Positions 24,009 to 33,567 are shown, counted from the first letter of the stretch. The stretch is DNA of 64,000 nt from Desulfobulbus rhabdoformis (GCF_016919065.1 NZ_JAFFQA010000027.1:1-64000); one strand, 5' to 3'. Notes: a model not told the origin generated them from the sequence alone. Program-made: numbers and translations.

Positions 24009-26468
24009 ATGCGCTCTAAAAACAGCCTTCGTTTCACATTACTGCTCAGTCTGCTCTGTCTGACCCTATTCACCGTGGGGACAGTGGGATCCATATGGAT
24101 ACAGCAGGAGTACGCCAAATTTGAAACTGAATCGCAAGCGCTACGAGCCTCCTTTCTTGCCGAGCAAAAAAAACGAATTAAACAAGAAGTCGATCGGGTC
24201 ACGGCCTATATCGACTATCAACGCTCTACCACCGAAACAGCCCTCAAGCTGCAGATCAAAGAACGGGTGGATCAGGCCTGGAGTCTGGCCAATGCCCTCT
24301 ATCAGCGCTACCACACCCAGAAATCAGCCGCAGAAATTCAAGGGATGATCCGTGAAGCCCTGCGGGAGTTACGTTTTTCACAAGGCCGGGGATATTATTT
24401 CATCTATGAACTGGGAGGAACCAATGTTCTTCTCCCCTTTTCCCCCCAGCTTGAAGGAACAAACCTCTGGGATCTCAAAGACAGTAAAGGGCTCTATACC
24501 ATTCGCCGCTTCAACGACATTATCGTGGATCAAGGTGCGGGCTATCTGCGCTGGCACTGGTACAAACCCGGTGAAACCAAACGCATGTCCGAAAAAATAG
24601 GTTATAGCCGCCGCTTTGCCCCCTACAACTGGTTTATTGGAACCGGTGAGTACATTGAAGATATGGAACAGGAAATTCAGGCTCAGACCCTTGCCTGGAT
24701 CAACACCATCCGTTTTGGCCAGGATGGCTATATTTTTGTCTACGACTATCAGGCCAATACCCTGGCCCATTATAAGGCGGAAAACATTGGGGTGAACCAA
24801 TGGTCGTTTCGCGATGTAAACGGCATTGCAGTGCTGCAGCAGCTGATTGAAGAGTGCCGAAAAAACGGCTCCACCTATCTCAACTATCAAAGCACCATCC
24901 GCCCCACCACCGGAAAAGCTGGCCGAAAAATGGCCTATGCCCGATCCGTTGACGCCTGGCAATGGATTGTCGGCTCCGGGGTTTACCTGGATAAACTCGA
25001 TAGCCTGCTGGCAGAGAAACGTGACGCCTTAAACCAAAAAATCAGGCACAATCTTTTTGTCATTACAGCACTGCTCGTGACACTTTTCTCTGCACTCTTG
25101 ATCATCTCCCGCCTGATTGTTGGCCGCATTGGGGCTAACCTCCAAAAATTTACACTCTTTTTTGAGCAGGCTGCCACAGGGAACGCGCCCATTGATGAGA
25201 AGAAGGTCCATTTCAGCGAATTCAGAAAACTCGCGCATACAGCCAACTGCATGGTTGACCAGCGACAAAAGGCAGAAGCCGAGGTGAGCGAACTCCAGGA
25301 ACAACTGGTGCGCAGCAGAAAAATGGAAGCATTGGGGGTCCTTGCAGGTGGCGTGGCCCATGATCTGAACAATGTTCTTTCCGCTGTTGTGGGCTACCCT
25401 GACATGCTTCTGGCCTCCATGGGCAAGGATAATCCCCAACGCCGAGCGATCGAGGCGATTCGTGACTCCGGCATCAAGGCGAGCGAGATTGTCCAGGACC
25501 TGCTCACTCTGGCCAGACGTGGCATTCTGCAGCCGGTCGTACTTGACCTCAACCGCCTTATCCGCTCCTTTCTTACAGCACCGGAGTGGGCACGCATTCA
25601 GGAAAAAAATCCCAACCAGACCATAGAGACAAACCTGGCTCCGGACCTGTTACGGATCAAAGGTTCACGTGTTCACCTGCAAAAGACAGTGATGAATCTG
25701 ATCGCCAACGCGGCCGAGGCCCAACCTACTGGTGGCCAGATCACCATCAGCACCACAAACTGTTACCTGGATGCCCCACCATCTGGCTATACCCAGGTTA
25801 ACGAAGGCGATTATGTAGTCCTCACAGTACGCGATCAGGGGAGCGGTATTGCTCCAGGAGATCAGGACCGTATTTTTGAACCGTTTTTCTCCAAAAAAAA
25901 TATTGGCCAATCCGGCACCGGGCTTGGCATGACGGTAGTCTGGGGAACTGTGGAAGATCACGCGGGCTACATCACGCTGCACTCTGAAGTGGGAAAAGGC
26001 ACGGAGTTTTGTCTCTATTTCCCGGCCACACGAGAGGAGGAGCCGGGGCAGGTCAAGGACAAGCTGGAGGCCTATTGTGGCCGGGGAGAGCGGTTACTGG
26101 TGGTGGATGATTTAGAAGAGCAACGGGTTCTGGCCAGCATTATGCTGGAAGGATTGGGCTATTCGGTGACAACGGCAACCAGTGGTGAGGAAGCCATAGA
26201 GCGGCTGCAAGACGAAGATTTTGAACTTGTCCTTCTGGATATGATCATGCGACCGGGGATTGATGGGCTTGAAACCTACCAACGGATTCTTCTCCAGAAA
26301 CCACAGCAACGGGCCATTATTGTCAGTGGATTTGCGCAAACCGAACAGGTGCGCGAGGCGATGCGACTTGGTGTACAGGGCTATCTGAAAAAACCATTCA
26401 CCCTGGCCGGAATGGCCAGGGTGGTGGCGGAGGCATTGACACCCCCCGAAAGCAAGCCAGAGCCTTAA
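24009..26468 (+). CDS. Hybrid histidine kinase with periplasmic Cache sensor and receiver
   Basis: An 819-residue inner-membrane kinase. TM1 lies at about 8-28; a long periplasmic double Cache region (about 30-340) contains SQGRGYYFIYELGG and the repeated form FGQDGYIFVYDYQ, both ending in small-ligand motifs. TM2 lies at about 345-368. A HisKA domain has GGVAHDLNNVLSAVVGY, HATPase has DQGSGIAPGDQDRIFEPFFSKK and GTGLGMTVVWG, and a C-terminal REC domain has LLVVDDLEEQR and LVLLDMIM. The ligand is unknown. Its end overlaps the convergent phoR gene by 4 bases. No DNA-binding partner is adjacent. Confidence 0.88.
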   Translation: MRSKNSLRFTLLLSLLCLTLFTVGTVGSIWIQQEYAKFETESQALRASFLAEQKKRIKQEVDRVTAYIDYQRSTTETALKLQIKERVDQAWSLANALYQRYHTQKSAAEIQGMIREALRELRFSQGRGYYFIYELGGTNVLLPFSPQLEGTNLWDLKDSKGLYTIRRFNDIIVDQGAGYLRWHWYKPGETKRMSEKIGYSRRFAPYNWFIGTGEYIEDMEQEIQAQTLAWINTIRFGQDGYIFVYDYQANTLAHYKAENIGVNQWSFRDVNGIAVLQQLIEECRKNGSTYLNYQSTIRPTTGKAGRKMAYARSVDAWQWIVGSGVYLDKLDSLLAEKRDALNQKIRHNLFVITALLVTLFSALLIISRLIVGRIGANLQKFTLFFEQAATGNAPIDEKKVHFSEFRKLAHTANCMVDQRQKAEAEVSELQEQLVRSRKMEALGVLAGGVAHDLNNVLSAVVGYPDMLLASMGKDNPQRRAIEAIRDSGIKASEIVQDLLTLARRGILQPVVLDLNRLIRSFLTAPEWARIQEKNPNQTIETNLAPDLLRIKGSRVHLQKTVMNLIANAAEAQPTGGQITISTTNCYLDAPPSGYTQVNEGDYVVLTVRDQGSGIAPGDQDRIFEPFFSKKNIGQSGTGLGMTVVWGTVEDHAGYITLHSEVGKGTEFCLYFPATREEEPGQVKDKLEAYCGRGERLLVVDDLEEQRVLASIMLEGLGYSVTTATSGEEAIERLQDEDFELVLLDMIMRPGIDGLETYQRILLQKPQQRAIIVSGFAQTEQVREAMRLGVQGYLKKPFTLAGMARVVAEALTPPESKPEP

Positions 26469-28300
26469 ACCGCCTCGGAAGCTGTGGGGGTGGAAGGTGC
26501 ATCGACGCGGGGCAGGGTGATAGTGAAGGTCGAGCCCTTCCCCGGGGTACTTTCGACCTCGACAGTGCCCTCATGGGCATGGGCAATATGTTTCACTATG
26601 GCAAGTCCCAGTCCGGTCCCGCCAAGGTCCCGTGAGCGAGCCCTATCACACCGGTAAAACCGCTCAAACAGACGCGGCAGATGTTCTTTGGCAATACCAG
26701 GACCATTATCAATGACGCTGAAATGGACCAGTTTTTCCCCTTCAACCGTACGACTCCCCTGGCAACTCAGGGTAATACGGGTACCGTGGGGGCTGTAGGC
26801 AATGGCGTTATTGAGCAAATTGATAACCGCCTGCTCCAAAAGTGGTTGATTGATAGGGGCGTAGAGTTCGTCATCGCACTCCACCTCAATGACAATATCC
26901 TTTTCATCAGCCCCAACAGCACAGGTCTGGAGAACACTCTCCAGAAGCGGCCCTACCTCGGTAACCTGTAGCTCAACATCCTCCCTGCCTTCACGATCTT
27001 CGATCCGGGAAAGAATCAGAAGATCATCGACAATGGCATCAAGGCGATTAGCCTGCCGGATAACAATATTAAGAAATCGACGGGCATTATCCTCATCGTC
27101 AACCGCTCCATCAAGTAATGTCTCCACATAGCCTTTAATGGCCGTGATCGGTGTTTTCAGCTCATGGCTGACATTGGCAACAAAATCCTGACGTATATTT
27201 TCCAGACGGTTGAGTTTCGTCAGATCATTCATCACCAAAAGCGCGCCCATGCTCTTATCGGCCTCATCACGAAGCGGGACGGAATGAATCTCCAGCATAA
27301 CCGGCTCGGCCCCGTTAAAGAGGGTGACCTTCTGCTCCTGCTGACTGTTATTATTCAGGGTGAAATCGATCATCTCCAAGATATAGGGATTGCGGATAAC
27401 GCCCTGCACCGCCTTGCCTTTAACGACCTCAGAAGGCAGTGTAAAAAGATTGGCCGCGGCCTGATTCATACGAATGATATTTTTCTCGGCATCGATAGCC
27501 ACCACTGCATCTGCCATACTGGAGAACACCGCCTCCAGCTCGTTGCGCTGCTGAATAATCACCCGAACGCGTCTGTTGATCTGATCGGCCATCTGATTGA
27601 TCGAATTGGCAAGCCCGGCCATCTCCATGGACATATGCTCGCTGTCAATCTTCACTAGCTGATCAATCCGGCCCTTGGTCAGCTGCTCAGCCCCGTGCTT
27701 CATCTGCTCCAGAGGGCGACTGATCCGCCTGGCCGCATAAAGGGAAAGAAGAATAGCCAAAACCAAAACAGCAAAGGCGATTCCCAGTATTTTCTGGCGA
27801 TAACTACTCGTCTCCTTTTCTATGGGGGTCACCGCTTTGGCCATGCGCAGGATGCCCTGATGCTGGTCCGCTCCCAGAGCGATGGGAATGGCCCCATACA
27901 GCATACTCTCTCCCAGCGTGTGACTGAAACGAATGGAAAAACCTGGCTCCCCCCCCAACGCCACCATGACCTCAGGCCGCTTGCCATGATTTTCCATGAC
28001 TTTATAATCTTCATTGGAGTCGGCCAAAACAACGCCATCGCCATCGATTACCGTTATACGGGAACCGGAACGCCGACCATTTTGACGAATAAATTCCTGA
28101 AAAACTTCGGGATTCCCCTGACTCATTTTGCTGACGGTGGATTCGATCAAAAGGGATCGTTCCAACATATCTTCTTTGAGATGATCATAAAAAAATTTAT
28201 TCCCGGAGGTGATGGTCATCCAACCGGTGATCACCATACACAAAACAATAATGGCAATTGACGAGGGAAAAATTTGCCAGAAGAGGCGGACATTTCGCAT
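26465..28300 (-). CDS. phoR: Phosphate-type sensor histidine kinase PhoR
   Basis: A 611-residue sensor: TM1 at about 8-28, periplasmic region of about 135 residues, TM2 near 170-190, HAMP (YAARRISRPLEQMKHG), a PAS domain (FSSMADAVVAIDAEKNIIRM), HisKA with NVSHELKTPITAIKGYVETL, and HATPase with VIDNGPGIAKEHLPRLFERF and GGTGLGLAIVKHI. Layout matches long PhoR/PhoR-like kinases. It sits downstream of phoB on the same strand, with phoU divergent, so phosphate sensing is the likely input, probably via PstSCAB-PhoU. Confidence 0.88.
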   Translation of the reverse strand: MRNVRLFWQIFPSSIAIIVLCMVITGWMTITSGNKFFYDHLKEDMLERSLLIESTVSKMSQGNPEVFQEFIRQNGRRSGSRITVIDGDGVVLADSNEDYKVMENHGKRPEVMVALGGEPGFSIRFSHTLGESMLYGAIPIALGADQHQGILRMAKAVTPIEKETSSYRQKILGIAFAVLVLAILLSLYAARRISRPLEQMKHGAEQLTKGRIDQLVKIDSEHMSMEMAGLANSINQMADQINRRVRVIIQQRNELEAVFSSMADAVVAIDAEKNIIRMNQAAANLFTLPSEVVKGKAVQGVIRNPYILEMIDFTLNNNSQQEQKVTLFNGAEPVMLEIHSVPLRDEADKSMGALLVMNDLTKLNRLENIRQDFVANVSHELKTPITAIKGYVETLLDGAVDDEDNARRFLNIVIRQANRLDAIVDDLLILSRIEDREGREDVELQVTEVGPLLESVLQTCAVGADEKDIVIEVECDDELYAPINQPLLEQAVINLLNNAIAYSPHGTRITLSCQGSRTVEGEKLVHFSVIDNGPGIAKEHLPRLFERFYRCDRARSRDLGGTGLGLAIVKHIAHAHEGTVEVESTPGKGSTFTITLPRVDAPSTPTASEAV

Positions 28301-28333
28301 GGGTTCTCTCTACATTTGAGATTATGCTTTAAA

Positions 28334-28363
28334 CCTGAATCCGTGACGGCGGGTGATCGCTGA
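28334..28363 (+). repeat. REP-like repeat between phoR and phoB
   Basis: CTGAATCCGTGACGGCGGGT followed by GATCGCTGATCAG; best match to the copy at 13529. It lies inside the phoB-phoR gap. Confidence 0.7.
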
Positions 28364-28382
28364 TCAGTAGATTCTTCGGGTT

Positions 28383-29078
28383 TCACTCGCGAATACGGTA
28401 CCCTATTCCACGGACGGTCTCAATACATGCTCCGGCAGAACCAAGTTTTTTCCGCAAACCAAAGATCTGTACATCAACGGCTCGTGGCGTAATACTGTAG
28501 TCGTACCCGCGCACCTGATCAATAATCTGCTGCCGGGAGAAGACCCAGCCCGGTCGGCCCGCCATCAATTCCAGAATGGTGAATTCCGAGGCGGTCAGAT
28601 GCACCTCCTCCCCGTTAACCCGCACCTCATGGCGTCCGGAATGAATCTCCATACCATGGCGACTGATAAAACCGACCTCCTCCTCAAGTGCGCCTCCTGC
28701 CTCAGGTTTACGACGTATGGAGGCCTCAAGCCGGGCAATAAGGACCCGGGGGCTGAAGGGCTTGGTGACATAATCATCGGCACCGCACTCCAAACCGCTG
28801 ACAATATCATCCTCTTCACTTTTAGCCGTTAACATAACTATGGGCAGGCCTTTAATATTTTCCTGGGAGCGCACCACACGGCAGACCTCATGCCCATCCT
28901 TTCCCGGCAGCATCAGATCCAGCACCATGGCATCAAAAGCTTCTCGGCCCAACTTCTGCAGAGCCTCCTCGCCTGTATCTGCGCAGGTCACGTTAAAGCC
29001 AGCCTTAATCAGATTATAACTGACAAGCTGTTGGATGTCGGTGTCATCCTCGACAACCAGTATGCTTGGTTTTTTCAC
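28383..29078 (-). CDS. phoB: Phosphate response regulator PhoB
   Basis: A 231-residue OmpR-family regulator. REC domain: ILVVEDDTDIQQLV acidic pocket, phosphoacceptor Asp in AMVLDLMLPGKDG, and YVTKPFSPRVLIARLEA. C-terminal winged helix: LTASEFTILELMAGRPGWVFSRQQIID and RAVDVQIFGLRKKLG. It pairs with the adjacent PhoR and most likely binds the 11-bp-period repeats found upstream of phoU, pstC and the phytase-like gene. Confidence 0.93.
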   Translation of the reverse strand: MKKPSILVVEDDTDIQQLVSYNLIKAGFNVTCADTGEEALQKLGREAFDAMVLDLMLPGKDGHEVCRVVRSQENIKGLPIVMLTAKSEEDDIVSGLECGADDYVTKPFSPRVLIARLEASIRRKPEAGGALEEEVGFISRHGMEIHSGRHEVRVNGEEVHLTASEFTILELMAGRPGWVFSRQQIIDQVRGYDYSITPRAVDVQIFGLRKKLGSAGACIETVRGIGYRIRE

Positions 29079-29160
29079 ATTGAACTCCTCTGTTCCTCGA
29101 AAATAATTTGCAAGCTACTGTTATGCAGCCCCGGCCTGCTTGCAAGAAAAAAGAAAAGCG

Positions 29161-29189
29161 CTAACATTATCCTAACCTGTTTTTAACCC
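29161..29189 (+). promoter_or_regulatory. Pho box (three repeats) between phoB and phoU
   Basis: CTAACAT (29161), CTAACCT (29172) and TTAACCC (29183) repeat at exact 11-base steps, the spacing of PhoB subunits on DNA. It lies in the divergent phoB/phoU gap, about 80 bases from each start, with a TAAAGT -10-like element at 29204 toward phoU. Confidence 0.75.
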
Positions 29190-29266
29190 AGCGAAAATGG
29201 AGGTAAAGTAATTAGCATATTGATTTTTTGTTTCACTTTCAAAGCGCCTAATGCGGAGGAGACACC

Positions 29267-29941
29267 GTGAGCAGACATATGTATTTCCATAGGGAAATCG
29301 AGCACTTAAAAAAAATGATCCTTGAGCTGGGCACCCTGGCCGAAGATCGATTGCGGCGGGCCAGCAGCATCCTTGACTCCGCAGACGACAAAGAGGCCCA
29401 GGTCTTGATGACCTCTGACTGGGAAGTGGATGACATGGAAATCCAGGTCGAAGAGGAGTGTTTGAAAATTCTTGCTCTGCACCAGCCGGTGGCCCGCGAC
29501 CTGCGTTTGATTGTCTCGGTCATTAAAATAAACAATGAGCTGGAACGCATTGCCGATATTGCCGTCAATATTGCCAAGCGTGTGCTCACGATCAACAAAA
29601 ACAAACCGGCCTCCTGCACTTTTTCCTTTGATTACCGCCCCATGGCAACCAAAGCCCTTGAGATGGTCAAGGCCGCTCTTGATGCCCTGGTAACAGAGGA
29701 TGCGAGTCTGGCTCGGCAGATCTTTCTTATGGATGACGAGGTCGACCAGGAAAGGAACAGGGCCTACAAACTCGTGGTGGACGAGATAGGTACGAGTGGG
29801 GAGGGGGCAGCCTGTATGATGAATCTCTACCTCATCGCCCGCCATCTGGAACGGGTTGGCGACCGCGCTAAAAATATCGCAGAGGAAGTTATTTACCTGG
29901 TTGAAGGGGAAATCGTGCGCTCGACCTCTGATCCCCATTAA
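29267..29941 (+). CDS. phoU: Phosphate signalling regulator PhoU
   Basis: A 224-residue all-helical protein with the two PhoU repeats. Metal-binding motifs include DDMEIQVEEECLKILALHQP followed by ARDLRLIVSVIKINNELERI in the first repeat, and LIARHLERVGDRAKNIAEE in the second. It restrains PhoR and Pst activity when phosphate is plentiful. Here it stands alone, divergent from phoB and separated from pst by pfk, with its own Pho box and terminator. Confidence 0.95.
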   Translation: MSRHMYFHREIEHLKKMILELGTLAEDRLRRASSILDSADDKEAQVLMTSDWEVDDMEIQVEEECLKILALHQPVARDLRLIVSVIKINNELERIADIAVNIAKRVLTINKNKPASCTFSFDYRPMATKALEMVKAALDALVTEDASLARQIFLMDDEVDQERNRAYKLVVDEIGTSGEGAACMMNLYLIARHLERVGDRAKNIAEEVIYLVEGEIVRSTSDPH

Positions 29942-29970
29942 CAGGACAAAGCAGCAACCACCATCCTTGC

Positions 29971-30007
29971 GGGGTACAGCTCTTCAGCCTGTACCCCGTT
30001 TATTTTT
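29971..30007 (+). terminator. Terminator after phoU
   Basis: GGGGTACAG (29971-29979) pairs with CTGTACCCC (29989-29997), followed by GTTTATTTTT. Confidence 0.88.
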
Positions 30008-30009
30008 CC

Positions 30010-30058
30010 CCTGAACCCGTGAGCCCCCTTCAGTGCTCATCCGCCGTCACGGATTCAA
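30010..30058. repeat. Complete REP-like palindromic unit
   Basis: A left half CTGAACCCGTGAG and an inverted right half CCGCCGTCACGGATTCAA lie about 20 bases apart, showing that the family folds as a hairpin. It is in the phoU-pfk convergent gap. Confidence 0.7.
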
Positions 30059-30069
30059 TTTCCCCTCCC

Positions 30070-31206
30070 TTAACCGACTAATTTCTCGTTGCCCAAACAG
30101 GCTCCAGTGGCAATAGCCGCCTGAATCCACGGGTGATCCAGGGGAACCAGCTTACGCTGACCAACGACATCGGCAAGATCCACCAACTCGGTGGACTCTC
30201 CCCGTACAGCAACCATCTTACCAAACTGGCGCTCGGCAACAGCGGTAGCGCATGCGGTCCCCAGGCGGGTTGCCAGGATACGATCCGCAGCTGTTGGGGT
30301 GCCTCCACGCTGCAGGTGGCCTAAAATCGTCACCCTACTTTCCAAGCCGGTCAAAGCCTCAAGCTCTGCTGAAAGCCGGAGAGTCCCCCCAACCCGGTTC
30401 GAGCGAAAGTTGGCCAGCTCTTCAGCGACCTTTTTCGTCTTTTTCTCATCCTTGGCAGCCAGCTTCTTCGCCTTGAGTTCGGCAAGCTGCTTGGTATCTT
30501 TTTTGGAGAGAGCACCTTCGGAAACAGCGACAATGCTGAAATTTTTTCCTCGATGGCGACGGCGGCGAATAGCCTCGGCCACCTGATCCACATCGTAGGG
30601 AATTTCTGGGATCAAAATAACATCCGCGCCGCTGGCCAGCCCTGCCCCCAAACCAAGCCAGCCGGTGTTATGCCCCATGATCTCAACCACGATAATACGG
30701 TGGTGGCTATGAGCGGTGGAATGCAGACGGTCAATGGCATCGGTTGCAATCGAGAGCGCCGTATCAAAACCAAAGGTAACATCGGTTACCGCCACATCGT
30801 TATCAATGGTTTTAGGCAATGTGATGACATTGACCCCAGCTTTGGTCAGGCGGTAGGCATTTTTCTGTGTTCCTCCGCCGCCAATACAGATAATCGCTTC
30901 CAGGTTATGGCGGTGGTAATTATCGATCATGACCTCGGTCATATCCTGGACTCGGGAACCAACCGGCATCTTATGAGGCTTATCCCGACTGGTTCCTAGG
31001 ATGGTTCCTCCCAGAGTGAGAATCCCGGAGAGGATTTCCCCTTCAAGGTGCACCGTCCGGTTCTCCATCAGACCGCGAAAACCGTCACGAAATCCGAGCA
31101 CCTGCATATTATAATTACTTTGTGCACTTTTCCCGATGGCGCGAATAGCGGCATTTAAACCAGGGCTATCTCCGCCGGCTGTGAGTACGCCAATACATTT
31201 TCCCAT
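30070..31206 (-). CDS. pfkA: 6-phosphofructokinase (PfkA superfamily, group III-like)
   Basis: Phosphorylates fructose 6-phosphate. ATG at 31206 (MGKCIGVLTAGGDSPGLNAA) gives 378 residues; an upstream extension is less likely. The substrate loop PKTIDNDV (131-138) has Lys at the site that is Gly in E. coli PfkA, as in PPi and mixed enzymes. The donor loop reads GGGGT (109-113), with Gly at the Asp103 position and Gly at the 104 position. Further motifs: MGHNTGWL and LGHLQRGGTPTAADRI. A Lys-rich insertion (about 235-275) follows VSEGAL. Donor use is therefore uncertain. Confidence 0.88.
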   Translation of the reverse strand: MGKCIGVLTAGGDSPGLNAAIRAIGKSAQSNYNMQVLGFRDGFRGLMENRTVHLEGEILSGILTLGGTILGTSRDKPHKMPVGSRVQDMTEVMIDNYHRHNLEAIICIGGGGTQKNAYRLTKAGVNVITLPKTIDNDVAVTDVTFGFDTALSIATDAIDRLHSTAHSHHRIIVVEIMGHNTGWLGLGAGLASGADVILIPEIPYDVDQVAEAIRRRRHRGKNFSIVAVSEGALSKKDTKQLAELKAKKLAAKDEKKTKKVAEELANFRSNRVGGTLRLSAELEALTGLESRVTILGHLQRGGTPTAADRILATRLGTACATAVAERQFGKMVAVRGESTELVDLADVVGQRKLVPLDHPWIQAAIATGACLGNEKLVG

Positions 31207-31271
31207 GGTCCCTCCGTGGGAGTGGTTGTCAATTGTTTCACATGATGGCCAGATCAAAACGCCACCTGTCG

Positions 31272-31323
31272 TTATCCTGAATCCGTGAGCATTCATTGGT
31301 GTGTCAGCTTCGCTGTTTGTGAC
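31272..31323 (+). repeat. REP-like repeat, long variant
   Basis: CCTGAATCCGTGAGCATTCA followed by GTGTGTCAGCTTCG; shares about 40 bases with the copy at 10136. Confidence 0.65.
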
Positions 31324-31473
31324 ATGTCGATTAAAGTACACTTTATCGGCGTGTTACGAACAGCGAAGATGGCATACTACTGGATGCCCCAAAGGGCGGC
31401 GGGCGAAACTGAATAGCAAATAAATGAGTTTGAAAATATCTACATTATCAACAGGATATGTTATTCAGAAACC

Positions 31474-31550
31474 ATCCGCCGTCACAGGTTCAGGTTTATT
31501 GTATCAAAGCAGCCCGTTGACTGAAACCTGAATCCGTGAGCATTCATCGG
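31474..31550. repeat. Inverted pair of REP-like repeats
   Basis: CCGCCGTCACAGGTTCAGG (from 31474, inverted) faces CCTGAATCCGTGAGCATTCA (from 31527), forming a large potential hairpin in the pfk-pst gap. Confidence 0.65.
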
Positions 31551-31813
31551 AGCCTTATTTTTGTTTTTCTCCCGAGTTCCCTCTCAGTCACAAGGCTGAG
31601 ATCTTCTGGCCTGAGCAATGCGGGCACCACACGTTTCAAAAAATACCTTAAAAAAAACTGAACATATTCCCAACAAAGCTGAGGTGAAAGAATCGAATAA
31701 CAAGCTGAAACCGTTTGCGATCATCTTCCTTGATGTTGCTGCAGGCCAGGGAATTCACCCGATTGCAGCAAATTTTTTCCATTAACCATAATGGACTTAG
31801 GGCCGCAACAATC
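31551..31813. other. Upstream region of the pst operon
   Basis: About 260 bases between the REP pair and the Pho box. A GGCTGAGAT/CCTGAGCAATG stretch near 31590 recalls part of a TPP riboswitch but lacks the rest. No gene is seen. Confidence 0.3.
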
Positions 31814-31831
31814 CTAACATGAACCTAACAC
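31814..31831 (+). promoter_or_regulatory. Pho box upstream of pstC
   Basis: CTAACAT (31814) and CTAACAC (31825) repeat with an 11-base period, matching the box at 29161. A TTAATAAT stretch at 31847 could act as the -10 region. It lies about 90 bases before pstC. Confidence 0.7.
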
Positions 31832-31918
31832 TGACCGAATACACCGTTAATAATGGGCAGCTAGGTTATGCCTCCAGTTTGGTGTGATCCTCACACCCAG
31901 ATTATTTACGGAGTTCAC

Positions 31919-33304
31919 ATGTCACCATCAATGCTTGTTACTGTTGTGCTCGCCTTGTCGACCCTGGCCTTCTGGCAGGGAAAACGTCGGGCATTCGCCC
32001 TCTCCCGTCAGGCCAGCACCACCAGAATGCATTCACGCCCCGGTTACTACGGAATGCTCACCGCCCTGTGGTGCGCGGTTCCAGCCCTTGTGATTGTCGT
32101 TGCCTGGCAAAGTGCTTCTGATCCCATATTAACCCGCATTGTCATGGACGGCGTGCGCGAGGCCAAAGGCGCACTGAGCCCGGATCAACTCAACCTCATG
32201 ATCAACGATGTGCGCAACCTGGTCTCCGGTTCCATCTATTCCCAGAATGTCGATCCGGTGCTCCAGCTTGCAGCCAAGCGTTACCAAAGTATGATGCACA
32301 TCGGCAACATGGCCATGGCTGTCCTTGCTTTGAGCACAGCCCTTGGGACCGCCTACTATGCCTATTCCCGCATTAAGCCGACCCTGCGCGCACGCAACCA
32401 TGTGGAAATGGCTGTTGAAATTCTGCTGACACTCTGCTCAACCATTGCCATCTTCATCACCGTGGGCATCGTGCTCTCGGTTCTCTTTGAATCCATTCGT
32501 TTCTTCCAACAGGTTCCCCTCACCGACTTTCTCTTTGGCCTCAAGTGGAGCCCTCAGATGGCGATTCGTGCTGACCAGGCGGGAAGCTCGGGAAGTTTTG
32601 GGGCCATTCCGGTGCTCACCGGAACCTTTCTCATTTCTGGCATTGCCATGGCCATTGCCGTGCCCTTTGGGCTGATGTCGGCGATTTATCTCTCCGAGTA
32701 TGCCGGCCCCAAATTTCGGGCGACGGTCAAACCACTGCTGGAGATCCTTGCCGGTGTCCCCACGGTTGTCTACGGCTTTTTCGCTGCCCTGGTTGTTGCC
32801 CCTTTAATTCGTGATATCGGTCTGAGCTTTGGCCTTTCAGTCTCCTCAGAGTCTGCCCTGGCCGCCGGGTTGGTCATGGGCATTATGATCATCCCCTTTG
32901 TCTCTTCGCTCTCCGACGACGTTATCAACGCTGTCCCCCAGTCACTGCGCGATGGATCCTATGGTCTGGGCGCCACCAAAAGCGAAACCATTAAACTGGT
33001 TATCCTGCCAGCTGCCCTGCCGGGCATTGTCGGCTCTATCCTGCTGGCTGTTTCCCGCGCCATCGGTGAGACCATGATCGTGGTCATGGCGGCTGGCCTG
33101 GCAGCCAATATGACAGTTAATCCGCTCCAGGCGGTAACAACGGTGACCGTACAGATTGTCACCCTCCTGGTCGGGGATCAGGAGTTCGACAGCCCCAAAA
33201 CCCTGGCTGCCTTTGCTTTGGGCCTGCTGCTTTTTATCGTGACCCTGGTTCTCAACGTTATCGCCCTCTATGTGGTGCGTAAATACCGCGAGGAATACGA
33301 ATAA
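31919..33304 (+). CDS. pstC: Phosphate ABC transporter permease PstC
   Basis: Inner-membrane channel subunit for phosphate import. The ATG at 31919 has GGAG upstream and gives 461 residues, longer than E. coli PstC because of an extra N-terminal TM, a periplasmic segment and a second TM pair (about 1-140). The permease core has FGAIPVLTGTFLISGIAMAI, LAGVPTVVYGFFAAL, the EAA-like SLRDGSYGLGATKSETI, and SRAIGETMIVVMAAG. It opens the pst operon behind a Pho box. Confidence 0.93.
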   Translation: MSPSMLVTVVLALSTLAFWQGKRRAFALSRQASTTRMHSRPGYYGMLTALWCAVPALVIVVAWQSASDPILTRIVMDGVREAKGALSPDQLNLMINDVRNLVSGSIYSQNVDPVLQLAAKRYQSMMHIGNMAMAVLALSTALGTAYYAYSRIKPTLRARNHVEMAVEILLTLCSTIAIFITVGIVLSVLFESIRFFQQVPLTDFLFGLKWSPQMAIRADQAGSSGSFGAIPVLTGTFLISGIAMAIAVPFGLMSAIYLSEYAGPKFRATVKPLLEILAGVPTVVYGFFAALVVAPLIRDIGLSFGLSVSSESALAAGLVMGIMIIPFVSSLSDDVINAVPQSLRDGSYGLGATKSETIKLVILPAALPGIVGSILLAVSRAIGETMIVVMAAGLAANMTVNPLQAVTTVTVQIVTLLVGDQEFDSPKTLAAFALGLLLFIVTLVLNVIALYVVRKYREEYE

Positions 33305-33354
33305 GCCTGAACGGTGCCCCCATACCGGCCTATTCAATCTTTCTTTCATTTCTA

Positions 33355-33495
33355 GGGTGTCTTGAATCATTAGATTTTTCAATCAAGGCCAAGGATTGTG
33401 CAAAATTTTACCGCAGGTATATATGTGATATTCCGAGGATAAAATTTTAAGCATGACGCCGGGATTGGCAGAAAAAGCAATTATTCAAGATTCCC
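33355..33495 (+). mobile_element. MITE copy C inside the pst operon
   Basis: 141 bp beginning GGGTGTCTTGAATCATTAG and ending GATTCCC, flanked by perfect TCTA duplications (33351-33354, 33496-33499). It occupies most of the 263-base gap between pstC and pstA, an unusually long gap for this operon. Confidence 0.88.
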
Positions 33496-33567
33496 TCTAT
33501 TCATTCATGGAAGCAAGCCGTTTTCAACCTCTCAGGTAAAACGGCCCCACTATCAAGGAGAGTGGCG

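Noticed and set aside
31560..31640. TPP riboswitch upstream of pst
   Set aside because: GGCTGAGAT and CCTGAGCAATG look like fragments of the THI box, but the paired helices and the downstream thiamine gene are missing.
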